This document shows positions 20,254-28,906 of a stretch of 64,000 bases of DNA, piece by piece; position 1 is the first letter of the stretch, and each line of letters begins with the position of its first letter. This stretch comes from Methylovulum sp. Its GTDB lineage: Bacteria > Pseudomonadota > Gammaproteobacteria > Methylococcales > Methylomonadaceae. The DNA is taken from contig JAURZI010000099.1 of NCBI GenBank assembly GCA_030653435.1, positions 46,895 through 110,894 on the forward strand. Direction: 5' to 3'. The notes below the pieces were generated by a model. The model had not been told where the DNA came from. It worked only from the letters and a program-made list of their open reading frames with translations, and did no database searches. Position numbers and translations under genes: made by a program.

Positions 20254-20708
20254 CGTTAAGCGACGCTGATGAGGCGTGGATGCGCCATGCCATACGCTTG
20301 GCGCAACGTGCCGAAGCGCAAGGCGAAGTCCCGGTAGGAGCCGTTGTTATCCAAGACGGTGTTTGCCTTGCCGAAGGCTGGAATAAGCCGATTGCCTTGC
20401 ACGACCCGACCGCGCATGCCGAAATTGTCGCCTTGCGCGCGGCCGCCGGCGTTGTAGCCAATTACCGTTTGCCGGATGCCACGCTGTATGTGACGCTGGA
20501 ACCTTGTGTGATGTGCATGGGCGCGATCAGCCATGCGCGGGTCAAACGGCTGGTGTTCGGCGCATACGACCCTAAACGCGGCGCGGTCTGCCATGCCCTG
20601 AGCCTGACGGATGCGGCTTTTTTAAACCATAAAGTCAGTTGGGAGGGCGGTATCCTGGAGGACTGTTGCGCCGGGTTATTACGGGATTTTTTTCGCGTCC
20701 GCCGCTGA
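20244..20708 (+). CDS. tadA: tRNA-specific adenosine deaminase
   Basis: 154 residues of the cytidine/deoxycytidylate deaminase fold with zinc motifs [11 protein letters not shown] (His ligand and catalytic Glu) and PCVMCMGAI (two Cys ligands), plus the TadA-specific EVPVGAVVI and AKRGAV-like KRGAVCHAL segments. It deaminates A34 to inosine in tRNA-Arg(ACG), allowing wobble decoding. ATG 20244 lies inside the last codons of guaA, so the two genes are coupled, an order seen in many gammaproteobacteria. Confidence 0.95.
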   Translation: MGIALSDADEAWMRHAIRLAQRAEAQGEVPVGAVVIQDGVCLAEGWNKPIALHDPTAHAEIVALRAAAGVVANYRLPDATLYVTLEPCVMCMGAISHARVKRLVFGAYDPKRGAVCHALSLTDAAFLNHKVSWEGGILEDCCAGLLRDFFRVRR

Positions 20709-20730
20709 CGCATTGCGGACATCTATGGAG

Positions 20731-20808
20731 TAGGGCGCGCCGTGTGCGCCTTTTTCGCTGTCAAAGCTAAAATCGACACCCTCGTTTGGGCGCGCACGGC
20801 ACGCCCTA
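20731..20808. repeat. REP-like inverted repeat
   Basis: TAGGGCGCGCCGTGTGCGCC (20731-20750) pairs with GGCGCGCACGGCACGCCCTA (20789-20808): 20-bp arms with two mismatches that become G-U wobbles in RNA, separated by 38 bp. It shares its core with the element at 13504-13568 and lies between the convergent tadA and pgi genes, where it may also act in termination. Confidence 0.7.
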
Positions 20809-20836
20809 GCTGGCCGTTCAACAGTGTTTGCTACCT

Positions 20837-22474
20837 TCAAGATTCGCGCATTGTTTTATAGGCGTTAATCAGCGCATTCGTAGAGCTGTCATGACTGGTA
20901 ATTTCTTCATCGCTCTGCAATTCCGGCAATATCACTTTTGCCAACACCTTGCCTAGCTCCACACCCATTTGGTCAAACGAGTTGATATTCCAGATAACGC
21001 CCTGGACAAATATTTTATGCTCATAAAAAGCCAGCAAGGAACCTAGCGTCCTGGGCGTTAATTTCTTAAATAAAAACGAATTCGACGGTTTATTGCCCGC
21101 AAACACTTTCGATGCTACCAACAGCTTATCTTCGCGCTGTTCCGGCGTCAGCTCCGCTTTCACTTCGTCTACCGTCCTGCCGCGCATCAAGGCTTCCGGT
21201 TGCGCCAAAAAGTTCGAAACCAGTATGTCATGATGCTCAGGCAGCTTGTAATGGCTATTGGCCGCAACCAAGAAATCGCAAGGTATCAATTTGGTGCCCT
21301 GGTGGATCAATTGAAAAAAAGCGTGCTGACCATTGGTGCCCGGCTGCCCCCAAATAATGGGGCCGGTGCTGTAATCCACTGGTTCGCCGGTCAAGGTAAC
21401 GCTTTTGCCGTTGCTTTCCATATCGCCCTGCTGGAAATAGCTGGAGAAAAATTGCATGGACTGGTCATAAGGCAGCAAGGCATGGGAATCGGCATCAAAA
21501 AAATTGTTATACCAGACACCCAATAGCGCCATGATGACCGGGATGTTCTGGTCAAATGCCGTGTTGCGGAAATGTTCGTCGGCTTCGTAAGCACCCCACA
21601 GCAGCTCTTCGAAATTATCCATGCCGATGTACAAGGCTATCGACAAGCCGACTGCCGACCATAACGAATAGCGCCCTCCCACCCAATCCCAGAATTCAAA
21701 CATATTATTGGTGTCTATCCCGAATGCGGCGACAGTTTCGGCATGTGTTGAAATGGCGACAAAGTGTTTGGCCACGGCACTGGAATCTTGTGCCTGTTCC
21801 AGCAGCCAGTTTCTGGCCGATCTCGCGTTCATCATGGTTTCCTGCGTCGTAAATATTTTCGATGCAACGATAAACAGCGTGGTTTCTGGATCTAGAATTT
21901 TTAGCTTTTCAACAATATCAGTTTGGTCAACATTTGATACATAGTGTACTTTTAATGAGTCGGCGCTATAAGGCGTCAGCGCCGTAGAAACCATTTTCGG
22001 CCCCAGGCCGGAACCGCCTATACCAATATTAACCACATCGGTGATGGCTTTACCGGTGTAACCTTTCCATTCACCAGAGCGTACTGAGGCACAGAACCCA
22101 CGCATTTTCGCCAAAACCCGGTTAACGTCAGGCATCACGTCCCGACCGTCTACATAAACCGGCTGGTTGCCGCGGTTCCGCAAGGCGGTGTGTAACACAG
22201 CCCTATGTTCTGTCGTGTTAATGACTGCACCCGAAAACATTGCATTGATTTTAGCGGCAAGCCCTGACTGTTCGGCAAGCGCTGTCAGCAAGGGCATGGT
22301 TTCATCGGCAATTCTGTTCTTGGAATAATCAAAAAGAATATCGTTAAAGCTGAGGGAGAATTTATTGTGGCGTTGCGGGTCTTGTGCAAAGGCGTCGCGT
22401 AAAGAGTGGTTTTGAATGTGCTGAAAATGGTCTTGCAACGCAGACCAAGCTTTTGAAGTAGTCAGGGATGACAT
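20837..22474 (-). CDS. pgi: Glucose-6-phosphate isomerase
   Basis: 545 residues with the PGI signatures [29 protein letters not shown] (Thr/Gln active-site region), [19 protein letters not shown] (signature 1) and [19 protein letters not shown] with the catalytic His, and a Lys near the C terminus ([20 protein letters not shown], signature 2). It interconverts glucose-6-P and fructose-6-P in the cytosol; in RuMP-pathway methylotrophs it also connects hexose-P made from formaldehyde to Entner-Doudoroff and PPP routes (inference). GGAGCCTCC SD lies upstream. Single gene. Confidence 0.97.
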   Translation of the reverse strand: MSSLTTSKAWSALQDHFQHIQNHSLRDAFAQDPQRHNKFSLSFNDILFDYSKNRIADETMPLLTALAEQSGLAAKINAMFSGAVINTTEHRAVLHTALRNRGNQPVYVDGRDVMPDVNRVLAKMRGFCASVRSGEWKGYTGKAITDVVNIGIGGSGLGPKMVSTALTPYSADSLKVHYVSNVDQTDIVEKLKILDPETTLFIVASKIFTTQETMMNARSARNWLLEQAQDSSAVAKHFVAISTHAETVAAFGIDTNNMFEFWDWVGGRYSLWSAVGLSIALYIGMDNFEELLWGAYEADEHFRNTAFDQNIPVIMALLGVWYNNFFDADSHALLPYDQSMQFFSSYFQQGDMESNGKSVTLTGEPVDYSTGPIIWGQPGTNGQHAFFQLIHQGTKLIPCDFLVAANSHYKLPEHHDILVSNFLAQPEALMRGRTVDEVKAELTPEQREDKLLVASKVFAGNKPSNSFLFKKLTPRTLGSLLAFYEHKIFVQGVIWNINSFDQMGVELGKVLAKVILPELQSDEEITSHDSSTNALINAYKTMRES

Positions 22475-22719
22475 GTTTTGGAGGCTCCGTTTATTATGAT
22501 AATGGCTTAAGTCTAGGAATAGAAAGTATGTATGTATAGCAACAGAACAATAACCATATTACCACTTGCTTATGTAATATTTGATGGTAAGCTTGGTTTT
22601 CATCAAAGCCTTTATTTGGAAAGTTTGATGTGCTAGAGTTTGTGGCTGCTATCGGTGGTATATCATAGCAGAGGAGTTATTTTGGTAAGGCCATAGTCAA
22701 TAGGCATTTTAACTATTCA

Positions 22720-22750
22720 TATAATAATAACTATTTATCAGGACAGGAAG
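22720..22750 (+). promoter_or_regulatory. Candidate -10 element and strong SD for the metal-cluster operon
   Basis: A perfect TATAAT (22720-22725) lies 30 bp before the ATG at 22756, and AGGAAGG (22744-22750) forms a strong SD. The -35 region (GTCAAT-like) is weak, which could indicate activator dependence. The remaining 22475-22719 stretch is AT-rich with no gene. Confidence 0.45.
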
Positions 22751-22755
22751 GTATT

Positions 22756-23370
22756 ATGAACACAGCACACATTTTAAGAAAGGGTTTACTCGTATTTTTA
22801 GGGTTATTTTTCTCGGCGGCGCTTTGGGCTCACGGTGGCGCTGCGGGTACTGACACTGACCAATGCAAGTTTGAACTGGAGCCGGGACACTGGATCCATT
22901 ACACGGCCTATCAACCAGTCGCCTACTCGGCCGAAGAATTTTGCGGCAGCCTGCCTGGAGTAGACACAAAAACCCAATTGGTTTTCGATTATCAGGATAT
23001 GAAATACCGGAATATGCTGGTTGAGTTTGAAGTGACTAAAGAACCTGAAGGCACCCGCGTATTTTTCCTACCGGCAGCCCAACATAAAAAAGGTTCCGTC
23101 AATTTAGAACTGCCCAACGGCGTACCCGATGCGGGTAAATACCTGATCCATATCACGCTGGTTCCTGAAGACAGCAAGATGGACCAACGCACTACCGGCG
23201 GCAGACTGGATGCCCACATGAGCTTCACAGCAGGCGCCGGCCAAGCCATGAACAAAAACAGCATGCTGTTATATGTCTTCTTTGCGTTCGCCGGCTTATA
23301 TGTGCTTTATCTGTCACATGCTGGTTTCAAAAGCAAAGTGGATGAAGCCATCGCAAAGCTTAAAGCGTAG
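22756..23370 (+). CDS. Membrane-anchored periplasmic protein, possible mature N-terminal His; function unknown
   Basis: 204 residues: signal peptide (about 1-25, GLLVFLGLFFSAALWA) with a likely cleavage before HGGAAGTDTDQC, a beta-rich periplasmic domain, and a C-terminal helix (MLLYVFFAFAGLYVLYLSHA, about 171-190) with a short basic cytosolic tail. Cys residues in TDQCKFEL and EEFCGSLPG, together with YQP and FDYQDMKYRNMLVEFEV, match my recollection of a conserved family of nitrifiers and methane oxidisers without assigned function. Topology resembles PmoD (periplasmic domain plus C-terminal helix, two cysteines), so a copper role is plausible but unproven. First gene of the cluster, 124 bp before the cupredoxin. 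Confidence 0.7.
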   Translation: MNTAHILRKGLLVFLGLFFSAALWAHGGAAGTDTDQCKFELEPGHWIHYTAYQPVAYSAEEFCGSLPGVDTKTQLVFDYQDMKYRNMLVEFEVTKEPEGTRVFFLPAAQHKKGSVNLELPNGVPDAGKYLIHITLVPEDSKMDQRTTGGRLDAHMSFTAGAGQAMNKNSMLLYVFFAFAGLYVLYLSHAGFKSKVDEAIAKLKA

Positions 23371-23494
23371 TCAGCCAGCCTTTTTTGCTGCGCCTTACCG
23401 GGCTCACCAGCGGATTACTTGGCTATAGTGGCTTATCTGCTGGTTTTAAACCCTGGTTTTCAATCCTGACTTTTACACAAAGAGGAGACAAAGA

Positions 23495-24403
23495 ATGGTG
23501 AAATTATTATCGGTAAGCATACTGCTGCTTGTTTTTTCCACCGCCATTAAGGCTGTGGATTATCAAGAACACGACGGTATGCTGATGAATCACGGTGATG
23601 GTCACTTAATGGATATGGCTGGCGGCATGGTCATGGGCCAAAATGCCGATACGCTGCCCGGCGGTTGCGACAGCATATCCGAAACCAAAGAAATTACCGT
23701 ACATGCCGGTCATAAATACGCCGAGAAATTTCCAGGCCGAATGTTTGCGTTTGATACCCAGGAATTTAATTTTAAACCGTGTACCAAGCTAACCGTGCAT
23801 TTTGTCAATGAGGACAAAATTCGCCATCAATGGATGATGCACGGCTTACCCAAGTATTTGTACCCTAAGGGCATGTTCCATTTGGAAATATCGGGGCCCG
23901 CCAAAATTTCCGGCACACTCATCCTGCCTCCCGGCGATAAAACCTATCTGGTGCATTGCGATATAGCCCAGCACATGGAAAAAGGCATGAAGGCCCAACT
24001 CAAGGTCGGCAAAGGCGATGGCGATTTGCCTAGCATACCTGGGGTCACCGCCAATGTCGTGCTGGACGACTATAATGTGAGTCTGCCCGAATTGATCAGC
24101 ACTGCGGAAGCTGAGGCCAAAACGGCAAAAGACCTACCGATAGCCGTAGCGGCAACGCCAACACCCGGCACAGCAACACCTAAAGACGATGCCTTTATCT
24201 CCGGCATGACCGTGATCGGCTTGGCAATAGGACTGCTGCTTGCACCTTACTTGGCAAAAAAGTTTAAAGGCATGAGCGTTTCAGAAATCATTGCCTATAT
24301 TTTCGAGCAGATACGGATCATCGTTGATTGGACTGTGGCACTGTTGTCCAGCCTAATAAAACAGATAGCCGCAAAGAAAAACAAAATATTGCCTGGAAAT
24401 TAA
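23495..24403 (+). CDS. Membrane-anchored cupredoxin with Met/His-rich N terminus
   Basis: 302 residues. A signal peptide (about 1-20) is followed by a Met/His-rich segment (HDGMLMNHGDGHLMDMAGGM, about 26-45) typical of copper-scavenging regions. The cupredoxin fold spans about 60-170: first His ligand in IRHQWMMHGLP and the C-terminal loop HCDIAQHMEKGM providing Cys, His and Met, so all type 1 ligands are present. A linker rich in A/T/P leads to a C-terminal hydrophobic helix (ISGMTVIGLAIGLLLAPYLA) and a second amphipathic helix. AGAGGAG-like SD upstream. It is probably a periplasmic, membrane-tethered electron carrier or copper donor; the partner is unknown. A clear terminator follows. Confidence 0.8.
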   Translation: MVKLLSVSILLLVFSTAIKAVDYQEHDGMLMNHGDGHLMDMAGGMVMGQNADTLPGGCDSISETKEITVHAGHKYAEKFPGRMFAFDTQEFNFKPCTKLTVHFVNEDKIRHQWMMHGLPKYLYPKGMFHLEISGPAKISGTLILPPGDKTYLVHCDIAQHMEKGMKAQLKVGKGDGDLPSIPGVTANVVLDDYNVSLPELISTAEAEAKTAKDLPIAVAATPTPGTATPKDDAFISGMTVIGLAIGLLLAPYLAKKFKGMSVSEIIAYIFEQIRIIVDWTVALLSSLIKQIAAKKNKILPGN

Positions 24404-24418
24404 CGGCGATACCGTACA

Positions 24419-24456
24419 AAAACCCCTGGGCTAGTTGTCTCAGGGGTTTTTTTTTG
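24419..24456 (+). terminator. Rho-independent terminator after the cupredoxin gene
   Basis: AACCCCTG (24421-24428) pairs with CAGGGGTT (24441-24448), followed by an eight-base T-run. It separates the first two genes of the metal cluster from the last three, at least partially. Confidence 0.9.
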
Positions 24457-24492
24457 GGCACAGTTTTTAGCCACCGTTAAGGCAAAGCATTC

Positions 24493-24918
24493 ATGCAGGA
24501 AAACGCCACCGAGTTATCCGGCCTGTTTATCAGCGCATTCATCTCTTCTACGGTCGCCCCTGGCGGTTCCGAAGCGATTTTGGCCTATATGGTCGCTACG
24601 GCGCATTACCCGTTGGCGCAATTGCTGATCGTCGCCACTGTCGGCAATACGCTAGGAGCCATGACAACCTGGGGCTTGGGCTTATACGCGGCAAAAAAAT
24701 TCCCCCCAGCCACATTGCTGCCCGAACGCAGGCAACAAGCGCTCGCTTTAATAAGAAACCGGGGGATCTGGACACTATTTTTCAGTTGGCTGCCTATCAT
24801 AGGCGATGCCTTATGTTTCGCCGCCGGCTGGTTAAAATTGCCTTGGCTACCCGCTTGCCTAGTCATATTGACAGGCAAATTGGCGCGGTATGCCGTAATT
24901 GCCTTGCTGTTCGCCTAG
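24493..24918 (+). CDS. YqaA/DedA-like small membrane protein
   Basis: 141 residues with four hydrophobic segments. The motifs FISSTVAPGGSEAILAYMV, VATVGNTLGAMTTWGLGLY and FFSWLPIIGDALCFAAGWLK, ending GKLARYAVIALL, match the short YqaA branch of the SNARE-associated/DedA (VTT) family. The longer DedA/UPF proteins are implicated in lipid-carrier flipping; YqaA itself has no proven function. It lies 90 bp after the cupredoxin gene beyond a terminator and 41 bp before the next membrane protein, suggesting it heads a three-gene unit. Confidence 0.78.
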   Translation: MQENATELSGLFISAFISSTVAPGGSEAILAYMVATAHYPLAQLLIVATVGNTLGAMTTWGLGLYAAKKFPPATLLPERRQQALALIRNRGIWTLFFSWLPIIGDALCFAAGWLKLPWLPACLVILTGKLARYAVIALLFA

Positions 24919-24959
24919 TTCATGCACTATTTCACTAACATTAAACCGGAGAGATTTTT

Positions 24960-25745
24960 GTGCTACGCCATTTTCCCGACACTAATACCGTTTACCCCCA
25001 TCGCAACCGGGATTATTTTATCGCGGCCTTCACGTTTGTTTGCGTCGCCATTTGCTTGGTCAGTGATGCCGATGCCGACCTCGAAAAACAACACGCCTTA
25101 GGCATCTGCGGGTGGATATTTTTACTGTGTTTGTTATCGGGCGAAAATAAGGAAGTCCGCATGCAGGTGGGCATCGCCATTATGTTCGCCACCATAGGCG
25201 AACACTTTGCATCCCCTTTTATGGGCGGCTATACCTACCGTTTCGGCAACGTACCGGCTTATGTGCCACCGGGTCACGGCATGGTGTATTTAACCGCCGT
25301 CGCCCTGGCACGCTCCGGGTTGTTTTTAAACCATGCACGGACCATTGCGGTGTTGGTGGTGTCCGTTTGCGGCATCTGGTCGATATGGGGCATCAGCGGC
25401 TATGCCGCACAAGGCGATTCAGTCGGCGCCTTGCTGTATTGCGTGTTTTTAGCCTATCTCTTTAAAGGCCGATCACCTATGGTTTATCTGGCCGCCTTTT
25501 TTATTACGACGTGGCTGGAACTGATAGGCACAGCCGTCGGCACCTGGAAATGGGCAGTCATCGACCCGGTTTTACAACTGCCCCAGGGCAACCCCCCCAG
25601 CGGCGTCGCGGCATGGTATTGCTTGGTTGACGCCGTCGCCATCGGCGGCGCACCGCTGGCATTCGCCGGTACGCAAAATGTCCGCCATTACTTTAAATCG
25701 GTAAAAAACCGAAAAAATGCTTATCAAAGCGCCGGAAATGAATAA
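24960..25745 (+). CDS. Polytopic membrane protein of unknown function
   Basis: 261 residues with about seven or eight hydrophobic helices and no signal peptide. Start is GTG 24960 with GGAGAG just upstream. Conserved-looking loops are ATIGEHFASPFMGGYTYRFG, PAYVPPGHGMVYL, TWLELIGTAVGTWKWAVIDP and QGNPPSGVAAWYCLVDAVAI; the charged or polar residues within helices (GEH, PPGH, WLE, GNPPSG) look like a functional site. I cannot place it in a named family. Position between YqaA and the superoxide-reductase-like gene is the only functional hint. Confidence 0.65.
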   Translation: MLRHFPDTNTVYPHRNRDYFIAAFTFVCVAICLVSDADADLEKQHALGICGWIFLLCLLSGENKEVRMQVGIAIMFATIGEHFASPFMGGYTYRFGNVPAYVPPGHGMVYLTAVALARSGLFLNHARTIAVLVVSVCGIWSIWGISGYAAQGDSVGALLYCVFLAYLFKGRSPMVYLAAFFITTWLELIGTAVGTWKWAVIDPVLQLPQGNPPSGVAAWYCLVDAVAIGGAPLAFAGTQNVRHYFKSVKNRKNAYQSAGNE

Positions 25746-25799
25746 TGATATGCCCTGTGCACATCATCTCTGCAATCAAACTTTAAGCGAGGAACAAGT

Positions 25800-26225
25800 A
25801 TGGAACGTCGTGATTTTATTCGATTAAGCGTAGCGGGTGCCAGTGTCGGCATTATCGCGCCGCAAGCACTGGCAGAAACCCAACCGGCAACTGCCGTAAC
25901 CAGCGATATCTACTACACCAAGACTTCACCGGGCCGTTGGGGCGGGAAAGTCGCCACGCATTTACCGACTATTGAAGTCAGCAAAGCGGGCGCCAAGACC
26001 ATCATAAAAGTGGTCACCGCGCATGAAATGCGGGGCTACGAACACTATATCGTCAAACATGTCCTGCTCGATAAAAACTATAAATTTATCGACGAACGCC
26101 TGTTTGATCCCATGGTGGACAAAAGCCCCCTATCCACATTTACGCTGGAAAACTATAGCGGCACTATCTATGCACTAAGCCTATGCAATAAGCATGACCT
26201 ATGGCTGGAATCCGCCAGCGTTTAG
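25800..26225 (+). CDS. Tat-exported superoxide-reductase-like (desulfoferrodoxin centre II) protein
   Basis: 141 residues. N terminus MERRDFIRLSVAGASVGIIA is a twin-arginine signal, cleaved after about residue 25 (QALA). The mature part carries the centre II iron ligands of superoxide reductase: His in VATHLPTIEV, His in TAHEMRGYEHYIVKH (two of them) and Cys plus His in LCNKHDLWLES. The Glu and Lys that normally flank the first His ligand (the E-K-H motif in classical SOR) are replaced by A-T-H, so the sixth ligand and catalytic Lys are missing. It lacks the rubredoxin-like centre I. SD AGGAAC upstream. The fold is confident; superoxide reduction is uncertain. Confidence 0.75.
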   Translation: MERRDFIRLSVAGASVGIIAPQALAETQPATAVTSDIYYTKTSPGRWGGKVATHLPTIEVSKAGAKTIIKVVTAHEMRGYEHYIVKHVLLDKNYKFIDERLFDPMVDKSPLSTFTLENYSGTIYALSLCNKHDLWLESASV

Positions 26226-26238
26226 CCCCGCCACTACC

Positions 26239-26304
26239 CAACCCGGATGCCTGCTAATGGCATTTGGGTGACCGCAAAAAGCATAGGGACACCAGACCCT
26301 ATGC
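26239..26304. repeat. Two stem-loops downstream of the metal cluster
   Basis: ACCCGGATGCC (26240-26250 region) can pair with GGCATTTGGGT (26259-26269) using two G-U pairs; GCATAGGG (26281-26288) pairs perfectly with CCCTATGC (26297-26304). No T-run follows. They separate the SOR-like gene from radC. Confidence 0.5.
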
Positions 26305-26344
26305 CGATGGCAAACAGCAGGACAGACTCACCGAGGTGACCTAG

Positions 26345-27019
26345 ATGGCTATTAAAGATTGGCCCGCCGAAGACCAGCCTAGAGAAAAACTATTGCAACG
26401 CGGCGCAAGCGCGTTAACGGATGCCGAACTACTGGCCATTTTTTTACGCACCGGCACAGCAGGTAAATCTGCCGTCGACTTAGCTCGGGAGCTACTCGCT
26501 GATTTTGGCTCTTTAAAGGCTTTGCTCGATGCCGATCAACAACGTTTTTGTCAAGGTAACGGCCTGGGCAACGCCAAATACGCACAACTGCAAGCGGTCA
26601 TGGAAATGGCCAAACGCCATTTCAAAGAAGTGCTGCAACGCGGCAATGCCTTAACCAGCCCGGACATAACCCGCGCCTATCTCAGCGCGCAATTGCGCGG
26701 TTACGGCTACGAAGTCTTTGCCTGCCTGTTTTTAGACAACCAGCACCGCGTCATCCAGCTCGATGAATTGTTCAGAGGCACAATAGACGGCACCAGCGTT
26801 TACCCCAGGGAAGTCGCCAAACAAGCGTTGCAACACAATGCCGCAGCCGTCATTTTTGCCCACAACCACCCTTCCGGCATCGCCGAACCCAGTCCAGCCG
26901 ACAAGCAAATCACCGACAAACTCAAACATGCCCTGGCCTTGTTCGACATACGCGTACTGGACCATTTTATTATCGGTGACGGGCAACCTTATTCTTTTGC
27001 CGAACATGGCTTGCTTTAA
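26345..27019 (+). CDS. radC: RadC-type JAMM-domain protein
   Basis: 224 residues: N-terminal UPF0758 helix-hairpin-helix region ([32 protein letters not shown]), then an MPN/JAMM metalloprotease-like domain with the zinc motif [18 protein letters not shown] and an upstream Glu in LFRGTIDG. Despite the name, a repair role is not established for this family. Start ATG 26345 with GAGGTG 5-10 nt upstream. Length matches E. coli RadC (YicR) homologues. It is followed by a separate gene with its own SD. Confidence 0.95.
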   Translation: MAIKDWPAEDQPREKLLQRGASALTDAELLAIFLRTGTAGKSAVDLARELLADFGSLKALLDADQQRFCQGNGLGNAKYAQLQAVMEMAKRHFKEVLQRGNALTSPDITRAYLSAQLRGYGYEVFACLFLDNQHRVIQLDELFRGTIDGTSVYPREVAKQALQHNAAAVIFAHNHPSGIAEPSPADKQITDKLKHALALFDIRVLDHFIIGDGQPYSFAEHGLL

Positions 27020-27111
27020 CTGAAGCTGAAGCTGATGCTGATGCTGACGACAAGCGGGCATCCGCAGCCCTCATGCCGCCAAACCTCATGGCCATAGTGG
27101 AAGGACCGAAC

Positions 27112-28020
27112 ATGAACAGCGACAGACGATCACTCGAAGCTTCGAGTTTTAGGACGTTTTTCGATAACCAATTGCATCATCTGCAAGAACTCGCCAATAT
27201 GCTGGGCAGCCATATCCGCAACGAGGAGCAACAGAACGTGGAAGACAGGCAAATCGTCGAAAGCTTAGTCGATGCTTCAAACCGTAAGATACGGGCCGTA
27301 CACGGTTACTCCGGTAAGCTAAGAAAACATGTGCGGGCGCTTTACACCCATGTGCTCCAGGTTGCCGATCAGATTCCCCCGCCCGTTGGCTTGAGTCAGG
27401 AAACATTCAGGACGGTTCCCCTCGTCAACGCCTTGTTCGTCGGCAGCAAAGACATCGACAAGCTCTTTCAAACCGACCCCGACGTACAAGCCTATGCACG
27501 CATCCATGACCAGCACCAAGTCCCTGTGCTGTATGCGCTGTTAACTGCCAGCAAGAGTAAAAAAACAACGCTGGGCTTAGCCATACAAGGTGACCAGCTC
27601 ATTCGCGACGTGCCGCAACAAGCCGTCAATTTCTCTTTACATAAAATCCATGCGCCTTGTGCAAGCCGAGCAGAGCTCAGTGCGGAGCTAAAAAAGTATC
27701 TGTTTGACCGCGTGGTGATGGTTGCCAAACAAGAGATGATGTCGCGCATGACCAACCAATCGCCCAAAACTGGCGATGATTGTTACACTGCACGGGTAAA
27801 CAGCTTGGCTAATCCCGATGTCTACCTCAACACGCTAATCGAGTATATCGAGATTCCGAGCCAACTGTTGAGCATTGAAAAAAGTCACGTCAGGCTCAGC
27901 AAGCTAGGTATCAAACTGGGCAGCGAGGATAATCAGTCGGCAAATGAGTTTGATATTCATGAACTGACCTGGGGAGGCGGCACCCGAAACGTGGCATTGC
28001 AAATTATTTACACCCGCTAG
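27112..28020 (+). CDS. Conserved hypothetical cytoplasmic protein
   Basis: 302 residues from ATG 27112 (SD AAGGA 7 nt upstream; the frame opens 13 codons earlier without an SD). No signal peptide or membrane helix. The N-terminal third (ASSFRTFFDNQLHHLQELAN through RKIRAVHGYSGKLRKHVRAL) looks helical and coiled; a middle segment contains LFVGSKDIDKLF and QVPVLYALLTASKSKKTTLG; the C terminus ends in GGTRNVALQIIYTR. I recognise no domain. Proteins of this look occur as single genes in gammaproteobacteria, so nothing can be inferred from the neighbours (radC upstream, UDG convergent downstream). Confidence 0.6.
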   Translation: MNSDRRSLEASSFRTFFDNQLHHLQELANMLGSHIRNEEQQNVEDRQIVESLVDASNRKIRAVHGYSGKLRKHVRALYTHVLQVADQIPPPVGLSQETFRTVPLVNALFVGSKDIDKLFQTDPDVQAYARIHDQHQVPVLYALLTASKSKKTTLGLAIQGDQLIRDVPQQAVNFSLHKIHAPCASRAELSAELKKYLFDRVVMVAKQEMMSRMTNQSPKTGDDCYTARVNSLANPDVYLNTLIEYIEIPSQLLSIEKSHVRLSKLGIKLGSEDNQSANEFDIHELTWGGGTRNVALQIIYTR

Positions 28021-28133
28021 ACTATAGCCTCTGGATTAAGCACAGGCAGCATCTACCCTACGGCTTGTGCAGGGCATGATTTGCCTTGGGTGCAACTAAC
28101 CAGTCTGGAACGCCACAAAAACTACCGGCTGTG

Positions 28134-28772
28134 CTAGCCCAATAATTCCCCTATCGTACGAAAAACATCTCCAACCATATCTTTCGTCAGCCTTCGGGTT
28201 TGCACGTTATAGCGGCTTGTGTGGTAAGAATCCACCAGTGTGCGGCTGCCCGGCAATGGATGCTGGGCATTATGCTTGAATGCGGCAACGCCGGGTTTCA
28301 ACTGGCAGGCTTTTAATACCGCCTGATGGGCAACCGTGCCCAAGGCCAATATCACAGCATGTTCCGGCAAGCTTGCGAGCTCGGCTGCCAAATAGGGGTT
28401 ACACTGGCTGATTTCCGCAGGCAACGGCTTGTTTTGCGGCGGCAGACATTTGACGGCATTGGTGATACGACACATCTTAAGCTTCAGACCGTCATCCAAG
28501 GACACCGAGTTCGGCTGGTTGCTGTAACCGAATTCATACAATGCTTCATACAACAATAATCCGGCATAGTCGCCGGTAAACGGTCGGCCTGTGGCGTTGG
28601 CGCCGTGCAGTCCGGGCGCCAGACCCACCACCAATAAACGGGCATCAGCATCGCCAAAAGGCGCAACCGGCCGGGCATGGTATTCGGGGTGTTGTTGTTT
28701 GACGGCGCACAGAAAATCATCCAACCGTTTGCATCGCCGACAATCCTGATCGAAGAGTTGTTTTAAATCCAT
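28134..28772 (-). CDS. Uracil-DNA glycosylase, family 5 (UdgB-like)
   Basis: 212 residues. Motif 1 LVVGLAPGLHGANATGRPFTGDYAG and motif 3 SYHTSRYN (in place of HPSxxN) mark the UDG superfamily; cysteines at the N terminus (DCRRC) and in MCRITNAVKC and SQCNPYL match the [4Fe-4S] ligands of families 4/5. Motif 1 lacks the catalytic Asp/Asn of families 1/4, as in family 5 (UDGb), which removes uracil and other deaminated bases. A repair role is well supported; exact substrate range is inferred. Transcribed alone, convergent with the hypothetical gene before it. Confidence 0.82.
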   Translation of the reverse strand: MDLKQLFDQDCRRCKRLDDFLCAVKQQHPEYHARPVAPFGDADARLLVVGLAPGLHGANATGRPFTGDYAGLLLYEALYEFGYSNQPNSVSLDDGLKLKMCRITNAVKCLPPQNKPLPAEISQCNPYLAAELASLPEHAVILALGTVAHQAVLKACQLKPGVAAFKHNAQHPLPGSRTLVDSYHTSRYNVQTRRLTKDMVGDVFRTIGELLG

Positions 28773-28906
28773 CGTTCCACTTTATCGCTATTCCGCTTAA
28801 TTTTTTGGCCGCAAGCTATCATCTTAAGTACCCCTGCAAACCAGCCCAGGGCTACAATAGCCGGTGCCCAATTTAACACATAACCACCCGCAGGATTCCC
28901 TTAACG

